From Clostridium algifaecis (lineage in GTDB: Bacteria > Bacillota > Clostridia > Clostridiales > Clostridiaceae): a DNA stretch of 64,000 bases. The DNA lies in contig NZ_JAGGLM010000002.1 of NCBI RefSeq assembly GCF_017874415.1, positions 62,001 through 126,000 on the forward strand, in the 5' to 3' direction. Positions 63,383 to 64,000 of the stretch are shown piece after piece. The translations under genes and the position numbers were made by a program. The notes under the pieces were generated by a model that did no database searches, had not been told where the DNA came from, and was given only the letters and a program-made list of their open reading frames with translations. Position 1 is the stretch's first letter, and every line of letters begins with the position of its first letter.

Positions 63383-64000
63383 ATGAGAATTTTACACACT
63401 TCTGACTGGCATTTAGGCAAAAATTTGGAAGGCCACAGCCGCATGGACGAGCAAGAAGCTTTCCTCAATGATTTTGTAGATATTGTTTCAAAGAATAATA
63501 TAGATATGACAATTATTGCAGGTGATATATATGATGGAGCTAATCCGCCGGCCAGAGCCGAAAAAATGTTTTATGATACACTTAAAAAATTATCATCAGA
63601 TGGTGATAGAATAACTGTTGTTATAGCAGGAAATCATGACAACCCAGATAGATTGGTAGCAGCAGGACCTCTGGCAATGGAACATGGAATCATAATGGTT
63701 GGTACTCCAAAGTCAATAGTACCTGTAGGCAAATACGGAAAACATAGAGTTATAAATTCGGGAGAGGGTTTCATTGAACTTCAAATAAACGGAGAAAGAG
63801 CAGTAATTATAACAGTTCCATATCCAAGTGAGAAAAGATTGAATGAGGTATTGTATGGAGAAATGGATGAGGATTCAGCTAGAATTAAGTCATATAGTGA
63901 AAGGATAAAGAAGCTATTTGATAATTTGAGTAAAAATTATAGAGATGATACAATAAATATTCTTGTTTCGCATCTATTTACCATGGGAAATGAAGATACA
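63383..64000 (+). CDS. sbcD: Exonuclease subunit SbcD, 3' end cut by window edge
   Basis: 206 codons are open to the window edge. Mre11-type nuclease motifs: HTSDWHLGKNLEG (5-17), IAGDIYDGANPP, VVIAGNHDNPDR, VPYPSEKR, and SHLFTMG near the right edge. With SbcC it forms the Mn-dependent SbcCD complex that cleaves hairpins and blocked ends; sbcC should follow. GGAGG SD before ATG 63383. The gene is incomplete only because the window stops. Confidence 0.95.
   Translation, partial: MRILHTSDWHLGKNLEGHSRMDEQEAFLNDFVDIVSKNNIDMTIIAGDIYDGANPPARAEKMFYDTLKKLSSDGDRITVVIAGNHDNPDRLVAAGPLAMEHGIIMVGTPKSIVPVGKYGKHRVINSGEGFIELQINGERAVIITVPYPSEKRLNEVLYGEMDEDSARIKSYSERIKKLFDNLSKNYRDDTINILVSHLFTMGNEDT

Overview
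The window looks like chromosome from a low-GC, endospore-forming, anaerobic Firmicute of the Clostridium type. It is very A+T-rich, uses TTG and GTG starts behind strong GGAGG-type ribosome binding sites, and carries an alpha/beta-type small acid-soluble spore protein, a DUF1657/DUF421 spore-membrane cassette, a YteA/DksA-like protein, a T-box leader, a BirA box and a CIRCE element. No rRNA, tRNA or CRISPR array was seen. The species cannot be named from the sequence alone.

Layout. 1-3.4 kb: the 3' part of a LarA-type lactate racemase gene, then a leftward biotin operon (bioB-bioY) under a BirA operator, then a 47-residue membrane protein gene. 3.7-8.8 kb: a five-gene glycerol-3-phosphate/glycerophosphodiester uptake operon (ugpA-E-B-Q-C order). 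8.9-16.2 kb: an M42 aminopeptidase, a Bce-type peptide-sensing and detoxification module (response regulator, kinase, ABC ATPase, permease), an ECF S-component and a DUF3783 protein. 16.5-26.4 kb: an accessory region with a type II restriction-modification system that has two methyltransferases, a zinc-ribbon protein, a broken IS3-type orfA, an OLD/Septu-like ATPase next to a very short possible effector remnant, a gene fragment resembling low-molecular-weight phosphatase, a SWIM-SNF2 helicase flanked by 100-bp direct repeats, and a truncated group II intron fused to the 3' tail of an HcnB-like gene. 26.4-31.8 kb: an HcnC-like FAD oxidoreductase, an AraC regulator, a Thr/Ser-rich membrane protein and a T-box-controlled MFS transporter. 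32-40 kb: a complete type II Wadjet (jetABCD) plasmid-defence operon. 40-43 kb: a chloramphenicol-acetyltransferase-like gene, an ABC half-transporter and a lipoprotein. 43-52.4 kb: a receiver-kinase, a large hybrid kinase and a YesN-type regulator, next to an agmatinase-family enzyme operon with a polar amino acid ABC transporter. 52.5-58 kb: a sporulation-flavoured group (rhomboid protease, DUF1657-DUF421-DUF1657, YteA-like, SASP) plus a PanE-like reductase and a protein with four copies of a 15-residue motif. 58-64 kb: a D-2-hydroxyacid dehydrogenase, CIRCE-controlled htpG, a class B penicillin-binding protein and the start of sbcD.

How it fits together. Housekeeping operons (biotin, glycerophosphodiester scavenging, antimicrobial-peptide resistance, guanidino-compound use, heat shock, wall synthesis) are interleaved with defence and mobile DNA. 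The 16.5-26.4 kb stretch is the most rearranged: at least four broken genes, one pair of direct repeats and one intron-gene fusion lie among intact defence-type genes. The intact Wadjet operon is a known system. I did not find a clearly undescribed system. The best leads are the ATPase with its truncated partner, the intron-hcnB fusion, the T-box ahead of an ACS-type MFS carrier, and the GTITKDQE-repeat protein.
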